DNA from: Vibrio rotiferianus CAIM 577 = LMG 21460
GTDB lineage: Bacteria; Pseudomonadota; Gammaproteobacteria; Enterobacterales; Vibrionaceae
NCBI RefSeq assembly: GCF_002741985.1
Contig: NZ_APHW01000008.1
Location: 50,264 to 114,263 of the forward strand
Length of the DNA stretch: 64,000 bases
Direction of reading: 5' to 3'
Positions 30,901 to 38,743 of this stretch are shown one piece after another (the first letter of the stretch is position 1; the number at the start of each line of letters is the position of its first letter). Below the pieces are notes generated by a model. That model ran no database searches. It saw only the letters and a program-made list of their open reading frames with translations, and was not told where the DNA came from. A program made the translations under genes and the position numbers.

Positions 30901-31719
30901 CAAGCGAAAGACTGGCAAGTGGACATTGGTACTACACCAATTGGCTTTGATCATACTACTTGGGTTGGTGGCATCAGTGTTGATGGCGATCTTGGTGACT
31001 TTGGTTGGACTGCAGAAGCGTCTCGCCGACCAGAAACCAGCAGCACACTTTCTTATGCTGGAATGACGGAACCGAGTGGAACCAGCGATCCTCAAGGCAA
31101 AAAATGGGGTGGTGTGGTTCGCACTGGTATTAAGCTTAATTCAAGCTGGGATATTGGCGGCCCTTACGGTTTTTGGAGTAGCCTGCAATACCATGCTCTG
31201 ACGGGAGAAAACGTTGAAGATAATACTCGTCTCGGTGTGCTAGGTGGGGCTTACTACAAACTGATTGCCACGGATGACCAGCGTTTGAGTATCGGTACCA
31301 ACTTGATGTACCTCGATTACGATAAAAACTTAGGTGAATACACGCTTTGGCATGGCGGCTACTACAGCCCGCAAAGTTATTTCTCTGTATCATTGCCAGT
31401 GAACTATTACGGTCGTTACAACAGTACATGGTCCTATCAGCTTAGCGCTTCTATTTCTAATTCATGGACGCAAGAAGATGCACCTTATATGTCTAAAGGT
31501 GACACTTCTGAGCGCGGTGGCGGTTTTGGTGCCTCGCTGCAAGCAGCCGTTGAGAAACGAGTGAGTAAACGCTGGTACCTTGGTGCGCTGGTGGATTTGC
31601 AGCGTTCAGAGTTTTATACGCCAAACCATTTCATGCTCTACGCCAAGTACACCTTTAATGATCGCTGGCAGCCAATTGAATACCCACCAGCGGTTCCAAC
31701 ACTGTACAGTGATTTCTAG
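27952..31719 (+). CDS. bcsC: Cellulose secretion outer-membrane protein BcsC
   Basis: Large protein of about 1255 residues: a signal peptide (MPRIRRASWLIPLAMMASG...), about 900 residues of tetratricopeptide repeats lying in the periplasm (for example PNDPEILGGMGKVYLRKGQ), and a C-terminal outer-membrane beta barrel (about 950-1255, ending in YTFNDRW...YSDF). It passes the polymer from the BcsAB complex through the outer membrane. The start at 27952 is chosen over the in-frame ATG at 27940 because it gives the better signal peptide; both overlap the end of bcsZ. It is the last gene of the plus-strand operon and is followed by a strong terminator. The reading frame is intact. Confidence 0.95.
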   Translation: MPRIRRASWLIPLAMMASGIYPVHAQSFSSKPLSQAQLAAVYQPIETIQFSTSLARVNSVEWLVEQLKLADAIGRDDIVESTLERLFAIEEGNPIGLYYQAYMYLKRKQPELAKQTFQRLTKQSPNSPQAKDLAAIMALQGDKKGDYQRAKLLAKSGRYEEAIKAYKTIFPNGMPSVALQLEFLQVQSNLDGSWQTVKQGLERLNADYPGVPQFQLALANHIRKENPADPWILDTYKKLALAPVIGSSAATSWLRALDQLPISEQVVQQYAILASYYPSDLEIQRANQGAKQRWETEQDLRKDPTYLAKLKGLKLLDEDKTSQAEKQLRYAMTTRPNDPEILGGMGKVYLRKGQQQKALEYFERAQQLDKDPDSASKWATLIETSQYWAYLDQGDALAEKGQFKQAESLYRKAIQSDKTQPYAFTSLGALYLEQKNYAAADKAYIQALKLEQLNGSALRGRLDVRIEQQDWAGAASLAQRFSPAQKQVVSEKINGIQSEIILARLRVAIAQNDQAGMQSAVEELIELKPTSPWLRLDIAGVVRSMGDKQRADALMAEWTASSSDPEMKFAHALYLAQDFKVEEAISELESVPEKAVTPSMQRNLTRLKLDAELQDIQQRYLEEPASVQAKLHSLEQDYQGQVQALARLAGAWVEIDQAVEAERIYRSLEQSPHWSRDEQLAYGSMMVSLNQFEDFDQWYEQLALSSDEQKVSASETLQFDELKTRRTLAQADLLLANQQPEQAMALYERISSKPEPFKTQAQVGLLQASAQSGDEASYHDLHLILNKKRETLSAAQLMTVASVFNQLGYQNDANSLNRLLDDVQGADALAYRDSMSIAMDNQQWKLAEKRGYQALNSDRIEKSANPNKAQQDTLTLRELYDTEDDYWLTRNVKSDIDTLHDRSDGHVFIGWDYSARDGLNASNQVPIEARIPIESLDGHLLLRADYVSVDSGELDYYEKDPEKYPTPTTVQSEASGMALGVGWQAKDWQVDIGTTPIGFDHTTWVGGISVDGDLGDFGWTAEASRRPETSSTLSYAGMTEPSGTSDPQGKKWGGVVRTGIKLNSSWDIGGPYGFWSSLQYHALTGENVEDNTRLGVLGGAYYKLIATDDQRLSIGTNLMYLDYDKNLGEYTLWHGGYYSPQSYFSVSLPVNYYGRYNSTWSYQLSASISNSWTQEDAPYMSKGDTSERGGGFGASLQAAVEKRVSKRWYLGALVDLQRSEFYTPNHFMLYAKYTFNDRWQPIEYPPAVPTLYSDF

Positions 31720-31765
31720 CGCTAGCGCTTGGTTGAACAAGTGTTTTGAGAAATCGCAGAAACAC

Positions 31766-31795
31766 AAAAGGCCGGAGATTTTCCGGCCTTTTCTA
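31766..31795. terminator. Bidirectional terminator after bcsC and cnoX
   Basis: A perfect stem AAAAGGCCGGA/TCCGGCCTTTT with a 5-base loop lies between the converging bcsC (plus) and cnoX (minus) genes and can end both. Confidence 0.88.
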
Positions 31796-31825
31796 TTCAA
31801 ACTCTTTAACTTTACGAAGGTTTGA

Positions 31826-32680
31826 TTAGTACAAAATCGAGTAAAGTTGACGGCGGTACTTGCTTGCTAATGCGTTACCTTGGCCAAGTGCGCTCAAGAT
31901 ATCCATAAAGACTTTCTTCACTTCACCGTCTTGTGCACCAAGGTTAGCTTTGAGAATGTTCCAAAGTAGCTCAAGTGCTTCTTCATCACGGCCGACTTGG
32001 TTGTATTGAACAGCAAGCTCACACGCGAGTTCTAAATTATCAGGGTTTGCGGCTAGCTCTTGTTCAAGGCGTTGAAGCTCTGGGCTATCTGCGGCTTGAA
32101 GATGTAGATCTAACTTCGCGATCAAACCTTTGTAGTAGTTGTCTTGGTATTCCAGTGGAATCGCACCCAACAGCGTTTGTGCCAATTCAAACTGCTTGGT
32201 TTCCAGTAAACAATCTGCCATCGCTAGTTTTACATCACCACGGTTTTGAAGCTCTTCCGATAACGTTTGTAGAATCGCCAAAGCTTGAGCATGTTCACCT
32301 TGTTGGAGCAGTTCGCTAGCTTGCTTCAACTGCATTTCATCTTGGCTTGGTAGATGCTTTTGCAGCATTGCCGTAATCGCGTCAATTGGCTGAGGGCCAC
32401 CCATCCCATCGACTGCTTGACCATTCATAAACAATGCGATGGTCGGTAGCACTTGCACGCCGAATTGAGAAGCAAGAGCAGGCTGCTGTTCACAGTTCAA
32501 TAGAGCAAGGGTGAAAGCGCCGTTGTATTGCTGAGTCAGCATTTGTAATTCAGGAATCACTTGTGCACTTTCTGGTTGAGCACTCGCCCAAAAATGAATC
32601 AACACCGGCGTGTTCATTGATCCTTCAAGCGTTTCACGGAAGTTTTGTTCTGTTAACTCAACGATAAATGGGGATTGCAT
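31826..32680 (-). CDS. cnoX: Thioredoxin-like co-chaperone CnoX (YbbN)
   Basis: Cytoplasmic protein of 284 residues: an N-terminal thioredoxin fold (1-110) followed by TPR-type helices. It protects proteins from oxidative unfolding and hands clients to chaperones. The usual active-site position reads WASAQPES, so both cysteines of CXXC are missing and no oxidoreductase activity is expected. The cis-proline segment VLPTIALF is kept. The start at 32680 is preceded by AAGGA; a longer frame to 32830 begins inside a terminator and is unlikely. In V. cholerae this gene adjoins qmcA; here the bcs locus lies between them. Confidence 0.9.
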   Translation of the reverse strand: MQSPFIVELTEQNFRETLEGSMNTPVLIHFWASAQPESAQVIPELQMLTQQYNGAFTLALLNCEQQPALASQFGVQVLPTIALFMNGQAVDGMGGPQPIDAITAMLQKHLPSQDEMQLKQASELLQQGEHAQALAILQTLSEELQNRGDVKLAMADCLLETKQFELAQTLLGAIPLEYQDNYYKGLIAKLDLHLQAADSPELQRLEQELAANPDNLELACELAVQYNQVGRDEEALELLWNILKANLGAQDGEVKKVFMDILSALGQGNALASKYRRQLYSILY

Positions 32681-33136
32681 CAGAGTATCCTTGCTTTTTG
32701 TTTCTTGTCGTTGATTGTAGATATGGAGTTGATATTTGGGAAATTCAAGCGATAGAAAGGAAAAACGCTGCCGAAGCAGCGTATTCCTGATAGCAAGCGA
32801 AAGTGCTATTAAATTTGGCAAGTGCAGCACGGGTTAATAGAGTCTTGTTAGACGTTATAGTTGTGTGCCGGGTGTGGTATCAAAATAGGATGAACATGGT
32901 CAACACTACACCCACACTAAGCCAGTTAAGCTGATTTAATGTCATTATTGTCTCGCGAAAATACAAAACAGAAAGGGTGGCGATACCAAATCTAAAGTGA
33001 GTATCCACATCGCGTTCAGGCTCGATGGATGAAGATACTAACCTAGAAATTGATTCGAACATTGAGGTTTTCTTAACCTACATGCTCATAATGACATCAC
33101 ATTGTTACGGTAAAATTACATTGTGATAAAAAGTTT
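32681..33136 (-). other. Region between cnoX and the SDR gene
   Basis: About 455 bases. The terminator at 32763-32784 lies here. The best open frame (minus strand, ending at 32880) codes only for a 21-residue hydrophobic peptide from an internal ATG (MTLNQLNWLSVGVVLTMFILF) without a clear ribosome site. It could be a small membrane protein or the remnant of a transporter gene, and I do not call it. Confidence 0.35.
32763..32784 (-). terminator. Terminator upstream of cnoX, probably ending the SDR/yfcH transcript
   Basis: On the minus strand ACGCTGC-TTCG-GCAGCGT is followed by TTTTCC. The TTCG tetraloop and T-run make it convincing. Confidence 0.7.
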
Positions 33137-33964
33137 TTATGCTGCTTGTCGCAAAATTTTATCAAGAAGACGAGTTGGTAATAGGCGCTTTAAAACGGCA
33201 AAGACTTTGGTTGGTGTGGTGATTCTGTAGCGAATCTTTGGTTTATCACTGTTGAGTGCGTGAAGCACGGGCTCAATACAAGATTCAGCAGGAAGCACAA
33301 ACTTGTTGTTCGACTTGTCGTTATCTAAACGCTGCTTCTGCCCTTCGTAAGCTGCTCTGTGGGCGCTGCTTTCCACATCAATCCACTGCTCAAACGCCTT
33401 TAAGGCATTCTGTCTAAACTGGGTCTCTATCGGCCCTGGTTCGATCAATGCAACCTTGATGTTGGTATCCATCAATTCCAAACGTAGGGTGTCTGTCCAG
33501 CCTTCTAGCGCGAACTTAGATGCGTTATAGGCGCCACGATACTTCATGGCGGCAAAGCCGAGTACGGAGCTGTTTTGGATGATGCGCCCTTCACCCTGTT
33601 TACGCATGTGCGGTAGCACTTCTCTTACGAGTTGGTGCCAGCCGAAGAAGTTGGTTTGAAATTGTGCTTGAAGGGCCTCTGTCGGCAAGTCTTCCAAAGC
33701 ACCCGGTTGACCGTAAGCGCCATTGTTGAAGACGGCATAAAGTTTACCCTCAGCTAGCTCGAGCGCTTGCGCGACGCCGGATGAAATACTCTCAGGATCA
33801 TTAAGGTCAAGCTTAATACACGTTAAGCCCTCGTTGGTTAGGCGTTCGATGTCTTGGTCTTGTCGGCAGGAAGCAATGACGTGGAAGCCTTCCTTTTGCA
33901 AAGCATGGGCACATACGTAACCGATGCCAGTGGAGCATCCGGTGATAAGAACTGACTTTTTCAT
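33137..33964 (-). CDS. Short-chain dehydrogenase/reductase family oxidoreductase
   Basis: Cytoplasmic NAD(P)-dependent oxidoreductase of 275 residues. It has the Rossmann motif TGCSTGIGYVCA (residues 8-19), NNGAYG, the catalytic serine in NSSVLGFAAM, and YNASK for the Tyr-X-X-X-Lys pair near residues 145-149. The substrate is unknown; such classical SDRs often reduce lipid-like or retinol-like ketones. It starts 38 bases after the yfcH-like gene stops and is probably cotranscribed with it. Confidence 0.88.
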   Translation of the reverse strand: MKKSVLITGCSTGIGYVCAHALQKEGFHVIASCRQDQDIERLTNEGLTCIKLDLNDPESISSGVAQALELAEGKLYAVFNNGAYGQPGALEDLPTEALQAQFQTNFFGWHQLVREVLPHMRKQGEGRIIQNSSVLGFAAMKYRGAYNASKFALEGWTDTLRLELMDTNIKVALIEPGPIETQFRQNALKAFEQWIDVESSAHRAAYEGQKQRLDNDKSNNKFVLPAESCIEPVLHALNSDKPKIRYRITTPTKVFAVLKRLLPTRLLDKILRQAA

Positions 33965-34001
33965 GGTATAGGGCTCACTGAGAGGGCGTGAGCCTTATGA
34001 T

Positions 34002-34919
34002 TCAACAACTTCGGTCTTGAAGCAAGTGTTTGAGGGCTGGGGCAACTCTAGAGTAACTGAACTTGAAGCCGAGTTCGGTTAACTTTTTCGGCTTAGCTCG
34101 CGCACTATCGAAGAGTAGGCAAGCTGCCTCGCCCATGGCTAGCTCCATCACCCATTTAGGAGAACGCATGAAGTGGGGACGCTTTAAGGTTTTTGCTAAT
34201 GTCTTGCTAAAAATACTGTTGGTAACTGGATGAGGAGCGCATAGGTTAAAGAGTCCGTGAGCATGAGGCGTTTCTAATAGGTACATTATTGCTCGCACCA
34301 TATCGAGTAAGTGTATCCAAGGCATATACTGGTTGCCGCTACCCAGTGGCCCACCCAAACCAAACTTGTAGGGAGGGATCATTTTTGCCAACGCGCCACC
34401 ATTTTGGCCAAGTACGATACCAGTGCGTATTATACAAACTCTAGTTTGCTCAGATTCGGCATGTTTTGCGATTTGTTCCCATTTTTCACAAACTTGATGG
34501 GCAAAGCAGTTGCTATTCACATGCAACGCTTCATCAAAGGGGTGATCCTGTTGGTCGCCGTAGTAACCAACAGCGGAACCACTTATAAACACCGAAGGTG
34601 GCTTGGTGCTGGCATGAATTAGCTCGACAATTCGCTCCGTTATTTTCCACCTACTACTGCAGATAAGCTCTTTTTGCTGCTTGGTCCAGCGTTTATCTGC
34701 AATTGGCTCTCCTGCGAGGTTAATTACGGCATCAATGTCGTTGAGATCTTCAAGGGAGTTAAGAGAGTCTAAGTATTGAATATTTCCAACATCAGCATGC
34801 TGAAGACGCTGTTTTGCCTGTGCGGGATTGCGAGTTAACAAAAGTACTTGATGAGTTGTGAGTAACTTCATCAATTCTGAACCAATAAAACCAGTGCCGC
34901 CAGTAAGCAGTATCTTCAT
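34002..34919 (-). CDS. TIGR01777-type epimerase (YfcH-like, SDR39U1)
   Basis: Extended SDR protein of 305 residues. The nucleotide-binding motif is LLTGGTGFIGSELMK (residues 4-18), followed by NLAGEPIADKRW, a hallmark of the TIGR01777/YfcH family, and SGSAVGYYGD carrying the catalytic Ser and Tyr. The start is placed at 34919, where AAAGGGA precedes the ATG; an in-frame extension to 34943 adds 8 residues without homology. The biological substrate of the family is not established. It is the first gene of a two-gene unit with the SDR and is divergent from the DUF1538 operon. Confidence 0.9.
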   Translation of the reverse strand: MKILLTGGTGFIGSELMKLLTTHQVLLLTRNPAQAKQRLQHADVGNIQYLDSLNSLEDLNDIDAVINLAGEPIADKRWTKQQKELICSSRWKITERIVELIHASTKPPSVFISGSAVGYYGDQQDHPFDEALHVNSNCFAHQVCEKWEQIAKHAESEQTRVCIIRTGIVLGQNGGALAKMIPPYKFGLGGPLGSGNQYMPWIHLLDMVRAIMYLLETPHAHGLFNLCAPHPVTNSIFSKTLAKTLKRPHFMRSPKWVMELAMGEAACLLFDSARAKPKKLTELGFKFSYSRVAPALKHLLQDRSC

Positions 34920-35159
34920 GGTATCCCTTTGAGTTAAAGACATATTTACTCATTATAGTCTTTTTTGACTGAGATGATCAGTGATGTGTTCAATTGATGT
35001 TGATACATTGGCACATTCCCAATTTAAGTCATTGCCCTCCCACTTAGTTCACATTTTTAACATATGTAACCAAATGTTATTTATGTCGGAATATTGCTCA
35101 CACTCGCTTGTTCAAAACTATGTCATTCTAAAAAAAGCACATACAAAAAAGGGAATTGA

Positions 35160-35894
35160 ATGGCAGCATTGTTGGCACTATTTCGCGCCTGTCTAAGCAG
35201 CGCAAGGGACTTACTTCCTATTGTTGTTGTGATTACTTTTTTCCAACTGGTTGTTTTACAAGAGCCGCTACCCAACATCGCTCCAATTCTTTTCGGTTTA
35301 TTGCTGGTTGTTCTTGGCCTGACGTTTTTTATTTTTGGGTTGGAAATGGGGTTGTTTCCGATTGGAGAAAGCATGGCGCAGGCTTTTGCCAGAAAAGGCA
35401 GCGTATTCTGGTTGCTTATTTTTGCTTTTTGTCTTGGCTTTGGAACAACCATCGCAGAGCCAGCTCTGACTGCTGTTGCTGATGAAGCTTCAGAAGTGGC
35501 AGCTGAGGGCGGGATGATACTCAATACCGAAGAAGCGATGGAAGAATACGCGGATGGCTTACGTCTCACAGTTGCATTGTCGGTAGGGATTGCAATCGTG
35601 CTCGGTGTTCTACGCATCCTCAAAGGTTGGCCAATTCAGTATATGATTATTGGTGGGTATATCGGTGTTGTCATTCTAACCGGGTTTGCTCCAGAGAATA
35701 TTATTGGTATTGCTTACGATTCTGGCGGCGTCACAACCTCTACGATTACCGTACCTTTGGTAACCGCTTTGGGAGTAGGGCTTGCTTCTGCGATCAAAGG
35801 TCGTAATCCGATGATTGATGGTTTTGGGTTGATTGCTTTTGCCTCCCTTCTACCGATGATGTTTGTGATGGTTTATGGGATGGTGGTGGCATGA
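35160..35894 (+). CDS. DUF1538 membrane protein, first copy
   Basis: Integral membrane protein of 244 residues with about six to seven hydrophobic segments. Two signature stretches are visible: [18 protein letters not shown] in the middle and [20 protein letters not shown] near the C-terminus, followed by [20 protein letters not shown]. Its neighbour carries the same two stretches, so the two are paralogues and may form a heterodimer. The gene starts a four-gene operon with a PII-like and a CBS protein, which suggests a transporter under nucleotide control. The transported substrate is unknown. Confidence 0.85.
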   Translation: MAALLALFRACLSSARDLLPIVVVITFFQLVVLQEPLPNIAPILFGLLLVVLGLTFFIFGLEMGLFPIGESMAQAFARKGSVFWLLIFAFCLGFGTTIAEPALTAVADEASEVAAEGGMILNTEEAMEEYADGLRLTVALSVGIAIVLGVLRILKGWPIQYMIIGGYIGVVILTGFAPENIIGIAYDSGGVTTSTITVPLVTALGVGLASAIKGRNPMIDGFGLIAFASLLPMMFVMVYGMVVA

Positions 35895-36682
35895 TCTCAT
35901 TTGCTCAGTTTTCGGATACTTTTATTTCCACCGTTCGTGATGTCGTGCCTATCGCGACCATTATTTTTGGTTTCCAACTTGCGGTATTGAGACGTCCTGT
36001 TACCAACCTCTCTAAAGTCATACTTGGCTTCTTCTACGTTATTTTAGGATTATCTCTTTTTTTAATCGGGCTCGAAATGGCGTTGTTTCCATTAGGTGAA
36101 ACAATGGCGATGCAGCTAACAGCTCCTGACTTTTTGATCGAATTTAAAGTCTCACTGGGTAAAGCTCTGAGTTGGGTTGACTATTATTGGGTGTACCTAT
36201 TCGCGTTTTGTATTGGCTTTAGTACCACGATAGCTGAACCTTCGCTTATCGCTGTTGCCATCAAGGCAAATCAAGTGTCTGGGGGAAGTATTAGTGTTAA
36301 CGGACTCAGAATTGCGGTTGCGTTAGGGGTGGCCATTGGTATTGCTTTGGGTAGCTATCGAATTGTTGTGGGTGACCCTATTCATTATTACATCATAGCG
36401 GGTTATATAGTGGTGGTTATTCAAACACTATATGCACCAAAGTTAATCATTCCCTTGGCATATGACTCGGGAGGGGTGACGACATCGACGGTCACTGTCC
36501 CATTGGTTACGGCTTTGGGATTAGGGCTTGCGTCTACTGTACCTGGACGAAACCCGATGATTGATGGTTTTGGCTTAATCGCTTTTGCCAGTCTATTTCC
36601 TATGATTTCTGTGATGGGCTATGCCCAAATAACCCAGTGGTTGAATAAAGATACCGCGGAGGAGAAAGAAAATGCGCTTTAA
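35891..36682 (+). CDS. DUF1538 membrane protein, second copy
   Basis: Integral membrane protein of 263 residues, paralogous to the gene before it. The shared signatures are [18 protein letters not shown] and [20 protein letters not shown], with [20 protein letters not shown] after them. Its ATG overlaps the stop of the first copy (ATGA), so the two are translationally coupled and probably made in equal amounts. Its end overlaps the PII-like gene by 11 bases. The repeated TTxAEP and DSGGVTTST motifs probably line a common path through the membrane; this is inference. Confidence 0.85.
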   Translation: MISFAQFSDTFISTVRDVVPIATIIFGFQLAVLRRPVTNLSKVILGFFYVILGLSLFLIGLEMALFPLGETMAMQLTAPDFLIEFKVSLGKALSWVDYYWVYLFAFCIGFSTTIAEPSLIAVAIKANQVSGGSISVNGLRIAVALGVAIGIALGSYRIVVGDPIHYYIIAGYIVVVIQTLYAPKLIIPLAYDSGGVTTSTVTVPLVTALGLGLASTVPGRNPMIDGFGLIAFASLFPMISVMGYAQITQWLNKDTAEEKENAL

Positions 36683-37022
36683 ATTAATTCTGGCCTTTGT
36701 GGAGGATAGCAAAACCGACACAGTGTTGGATGCCGCTCGCGAAGCAGGTGCAACCGGGGCGACGGTCATCAATAACGCCCGAGGGCAAGGTTTAAATCAA
36801 AAACGTACCTTCTTTGGTCTCACTCTTGAAGTACAGAAAGATGTGTTGCTATTTGTCGTTGAAGAGCATCTTTCGCGGCATATATTAGAAACGATCAGTG
36901 AGGTCGGAGAGTTTGACCAAGAATCCGGTCAGGGAATCGCGGTACAAATCGATGTGGAAGACGCAGTGGGTGTTGCGCACCAAGTCGAGACATTAGCAAA
37001 GGTTGTTGAGGATGAGCTATGA
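36672..37022 (+). CDS. PII-like signalling protein
   Basis: Cytoplasmic protein of 116 residues of the PII (GlnB-like) superfamily. It has the opening [20 protein letters not shown], an ARGQGLNQKRTFFG T-loop region, and ESGQGIAVQIDVEDAVG in the place of the B-loop and C-terminal part. The uridylylated Tyr51 context of classical GlnB is absent, so it is not an ordinary nitrogen regulator. PII-like proteins often bind nucleotides and gate a membrane partner, here presumably the DUF1538 pair. Its start lies inside the end of the second DUF1538 gene, and its stop overlaps the CBS gene. Confidence 0.85.
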   Translation: MRFKLILAFVEDSKTDTVLDAAREAGATGATVINNARGQGLNQKRTFFGLTLEVQKDVLLFVVEEHLSRHILETISEVGEFDQESGQGIAVQIDVEDAVGVAHQVETLAKVVEDEL

Positions 37023-37423
37023 GTAATCAAGAAATCATTCGTATTAGAGATGTGATGGCATCCACCTACGTTATCGTTGATGGACTTATGACGGTTCATG
37101 AAGGTATCGGTCTGGCTCGAAAACATCAGGTCAAAGCATTAGTCGTCCAGAAACGCAATCAAGATGATGAGTTTGGTATTGTGCTGATGAACGACATTGC
37201 AAAAAAAGTGCTCGCCGTTGATCGATCTCCTCAAAGAACCAATATCTACGAAATCATGACTAAACCAGCGCTGACAGTCGACCCTAACATGAACGTAAAA
37301 TATTGTGCGCGGTTATTTGAGCGTTTTGGTATTAGTCGGGCACCAGTGATTGAAAATGGTCAAGTCATTGGCATGGTTAGTTACAATAACATTGTCATGA
37401 ATGGGATGGCGAAAGGGGAATAG
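37019..37423 (+). CDS. CBS domain protein
   Basis: Protein of 134 residues made of two CBS motifs: IRDVMASTYVIVDGLMTVHE (about 7-26) with KHQVKALVVQ, and YEIMTKPALTVDPNMNVKY with FGISRAPVIENGQVIGMVSY. CBS pairs bind adenosine nucleotides and regulate attached enzymes or transporters. It is the last gene of the DUF1538-DUF1538-PII-CBS operon and overlaps the PII gene by ATGA. Two separate nucleotide-sensing proteins behind one membrane pair make an energy- or nucleotide-gated transporter a reasonable guess. Confidence 0.88.
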   Translation: MSNQEIIRIRDVMASTYVIVDGLMTVHEGIGLARKHQVKALVVQKRNQDDEFGIVLMNDIAKKVLAVDRSPQRTNIYEIMTKPALTVDPNMNVKYCARLFERFGISRAPVIENGQVIGMVSYNNIVMNGMAKGE

Positions 37424-37547
37424 CTGATCATTAATCTCATTCAAGCGACTGGGAGTGAACAGCATTATTTCAGCTATAAATCCCTTTGCATAACCGAAGT
37501 ATGCATTTTATCCTTTTGCAAAGAGTAGAATTTTAAGGAAATAGTGA

Positions 37548-37757
37548 ATGCCTTTAGTTGCCTGTCCTGTCTGCGAAAGACAGATTTCAAAACGAGCACA
37601 CAGTTGCCCGGGGTGTGGAGAGCCAGATCCTCTAAATCATTTGGCTAAATCTAAGTTTCTGTCGATGACACTATGGCTAGCTGCATTGATTGGTTTTGGT
37701 TATGCCTTCTGGTTTTACCTTTTGCCTATGATGATTGAGTTTGCTCGTCAGCAGTAG
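37548..37757 (+). CDS. Small zinc-ribbon membrane protein
   Basis: Protein of 69 residues. An N-terminal zinc ribbon (CPVC at 6-9 and CPGC at 20-23) is followed by one transmembrane helix (about 42-62, SMTLWLAALIGFGYAFWFYL). AAGGAAA precedes the ATG. Such short zinc-ribbon/one-helix proteins are common and uncharacterised. It stands alone between the CBS gene and yfcE. Confidence 0.7.
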   Translation: MPLVACPVCERQISKRAHSCPGCGEPDPLNHLAKSKFLSMTLWLAALIGFGYAFWFYLLPMMIEFARQQ

Positions 37758-37842
37758 TTGAATCCGTACTGAAGCTGAATCGCTGTTGAGGTTATATAAG
37801 AAAGCCGTAGAATGGCGTCATTCTTTTTGAGGAGACGATGTC

Positions 37843-38388
37843 GTGAAACTATTTTTTGCCTCAGATTTGCACGGTTCTTTGCCAGCAACAGAAGAAACCA
37901 TCAAACTGTATTTAGCCTCTGGTGCAGAGCACTTGATCTTACTTGGAGATACGCTCAATCACGGGCCGAGAAACCCAGTGCCAGAAGGCTACAATCCGCC
38001 ACAAGTGGCAGAACTTCTGAATCAATACAGTGAACAGATTATTTCGGTACGTGGTAACTGTGACAGTGAAGTTGACCAGATGCTATTGAACTTTCCAATG
38101 ATGACAGACTATGCGTGGATCCTTTTAGAATCCGGCAAGCGCATTTTCTTAACTCATGGTCACTTGTATCATAGTGGTAAGCGTCCACCATTGCGTGAGG
38201 GAGACATTATTGCTCACGGCCATACTCATATACCAGTGGCAGAGGAACAAGACGGGGCTGTTATTTTTAACCCTGGCTCGATGACATTTCCTCGAAACGG
38301 TTTGCCGCGCAGCTATGGTTTGATGGAAGGTAACACACTAACCGTGCAAACGCCGGAAGGTGCAGTGCTAGCTCAAACAACGATTTAA
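37843..38388 (+). CDS. yfcE: Phosphodiesterase YfcE
   Basis: Metallophosphoesterase of 181 residues acting on phosphodiesters in the cytoplasm, with binuclear metal motifs FASDLHGS, LGDTLNHG, GNCDSEVD, THGHLYH and GHTHIPVAE in the standard order. The start is a GTG at 37843 with GAGGAG 8-9 bases upstream; the ATG at 37838 is out of frame and closes at once. It is followed by a strong terminator shared with the converging SelW-like gene. Confidence 0.92.
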   Translation: MKLFFASDLHGSLPATEETIKLYLASGAEHLILLGDTLNHGPRNPVPEGYNPPQVAELLNQYSEQIISVRGNCDSEVDQMLLNFPMMTDYAWILLESGKRIFLTHGHLYHSGKRPPLREGDIIAHGHTHIPVAEEQDGAVIFNPGSMTFPRNGLPRSYGLMEGNTLTVQTPEGAVLAQTTI

Positions 38389-38421
38389 TCAACGAGTCAT
38401 AGAGCACATCAGATATTAAAT

Positions 38422-38448
38422 AATAGGGAGCCATTGGCTCCCTATTTT
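38422..38448. terminator. Bidirectional terminator between yfcE and the SelW-like gene
   Basis: AATAGGGAGCC/GGCTCCCTATT is an 11-bp perfect stem with a 3-base loop, followed by TTT. The minus-strand SelW-like gene ends inside it: its stop codon (38442-38444) lies in the right arm. Confidence 0.85.
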
Positions 38449-38720
38449 GTTTCTGAATGGCCTAAATCACGCTCTGGGTCGATGATGTCTCTTACTCGTT
38501 GTTTAAGGACTTTAGCCTCAGGAAAACCGCCGTCTTTTTTACGCTCCCAAATTTGCGTGCCGTTGCAAAAAATCTCAAAACGGCCACCTGTGTCCGGATG
38601 CAAGCTGATGGTTTCAATCTCTTCACTGAAAGTATGAAGCAGCTCTTGCGATAGCCAAGTAGAGCGCAACATCCAATTGCACTGGCGACAGTAGTAAATG
38701 TCTATGATGGCTTTATCCAT
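38442..38720 (-). CDS. SelT/SelW/SelH (Rdx) family protein
   Basis: Small thioredoxin-like protein of 92 residues of the Rdx family. The redox motif near the N-terminus is CRQC at 10-13 (IDIYYCRQCNWMLRS), the cysteine form of what is selenocysteine in animal SelW. The conserved TGGRFEIFCNGTQIWERKKDGGFPE core follows in two parts, TGGRFEIFCNG and KKDGGFPEAK. The physiological role in bacteria is not settled. It lies between yfcE and a TauE-like gene and starts 23 bases before the end of the latter, probably in one transcript. Confidence 0.88.
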   Translation of the reverse strand: MDKAIIDIYYCRQCNWMLRSTWLSQELLHTFSEEIETISLHPDTGGRFEIFCNGTQIWERKKDGGFPEAKVLKQRVRDIIDPERDLGHSETK

Positions 38721-38743
38721 TTCTTATTTCCTTTCTCTAAAGA

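Noticed and set aside
32880..33062. 60-codon minus-strand frame ending in a hydrophobic 21-residue stretch
   Set aside because: No ribosome site for either start and no family; noted in the region entry only.
34981..35196. 71-codon plus-strand frame upstream of the first DUF1538 gene
   Set aside because: It overlaps the DUF1538 start, lacks a ribosome site, and has no recognisable family; it lies in promoter DNA of the divergent pair.
36672..37022. Classical nitrogen regulator GlnB/GlnK
   Set aside because: The T-loop sequence does not carry the uridylylated tyrosine context, and the neighbours are DUF1538 and CBS genes rather than amtB or glutamine genes.
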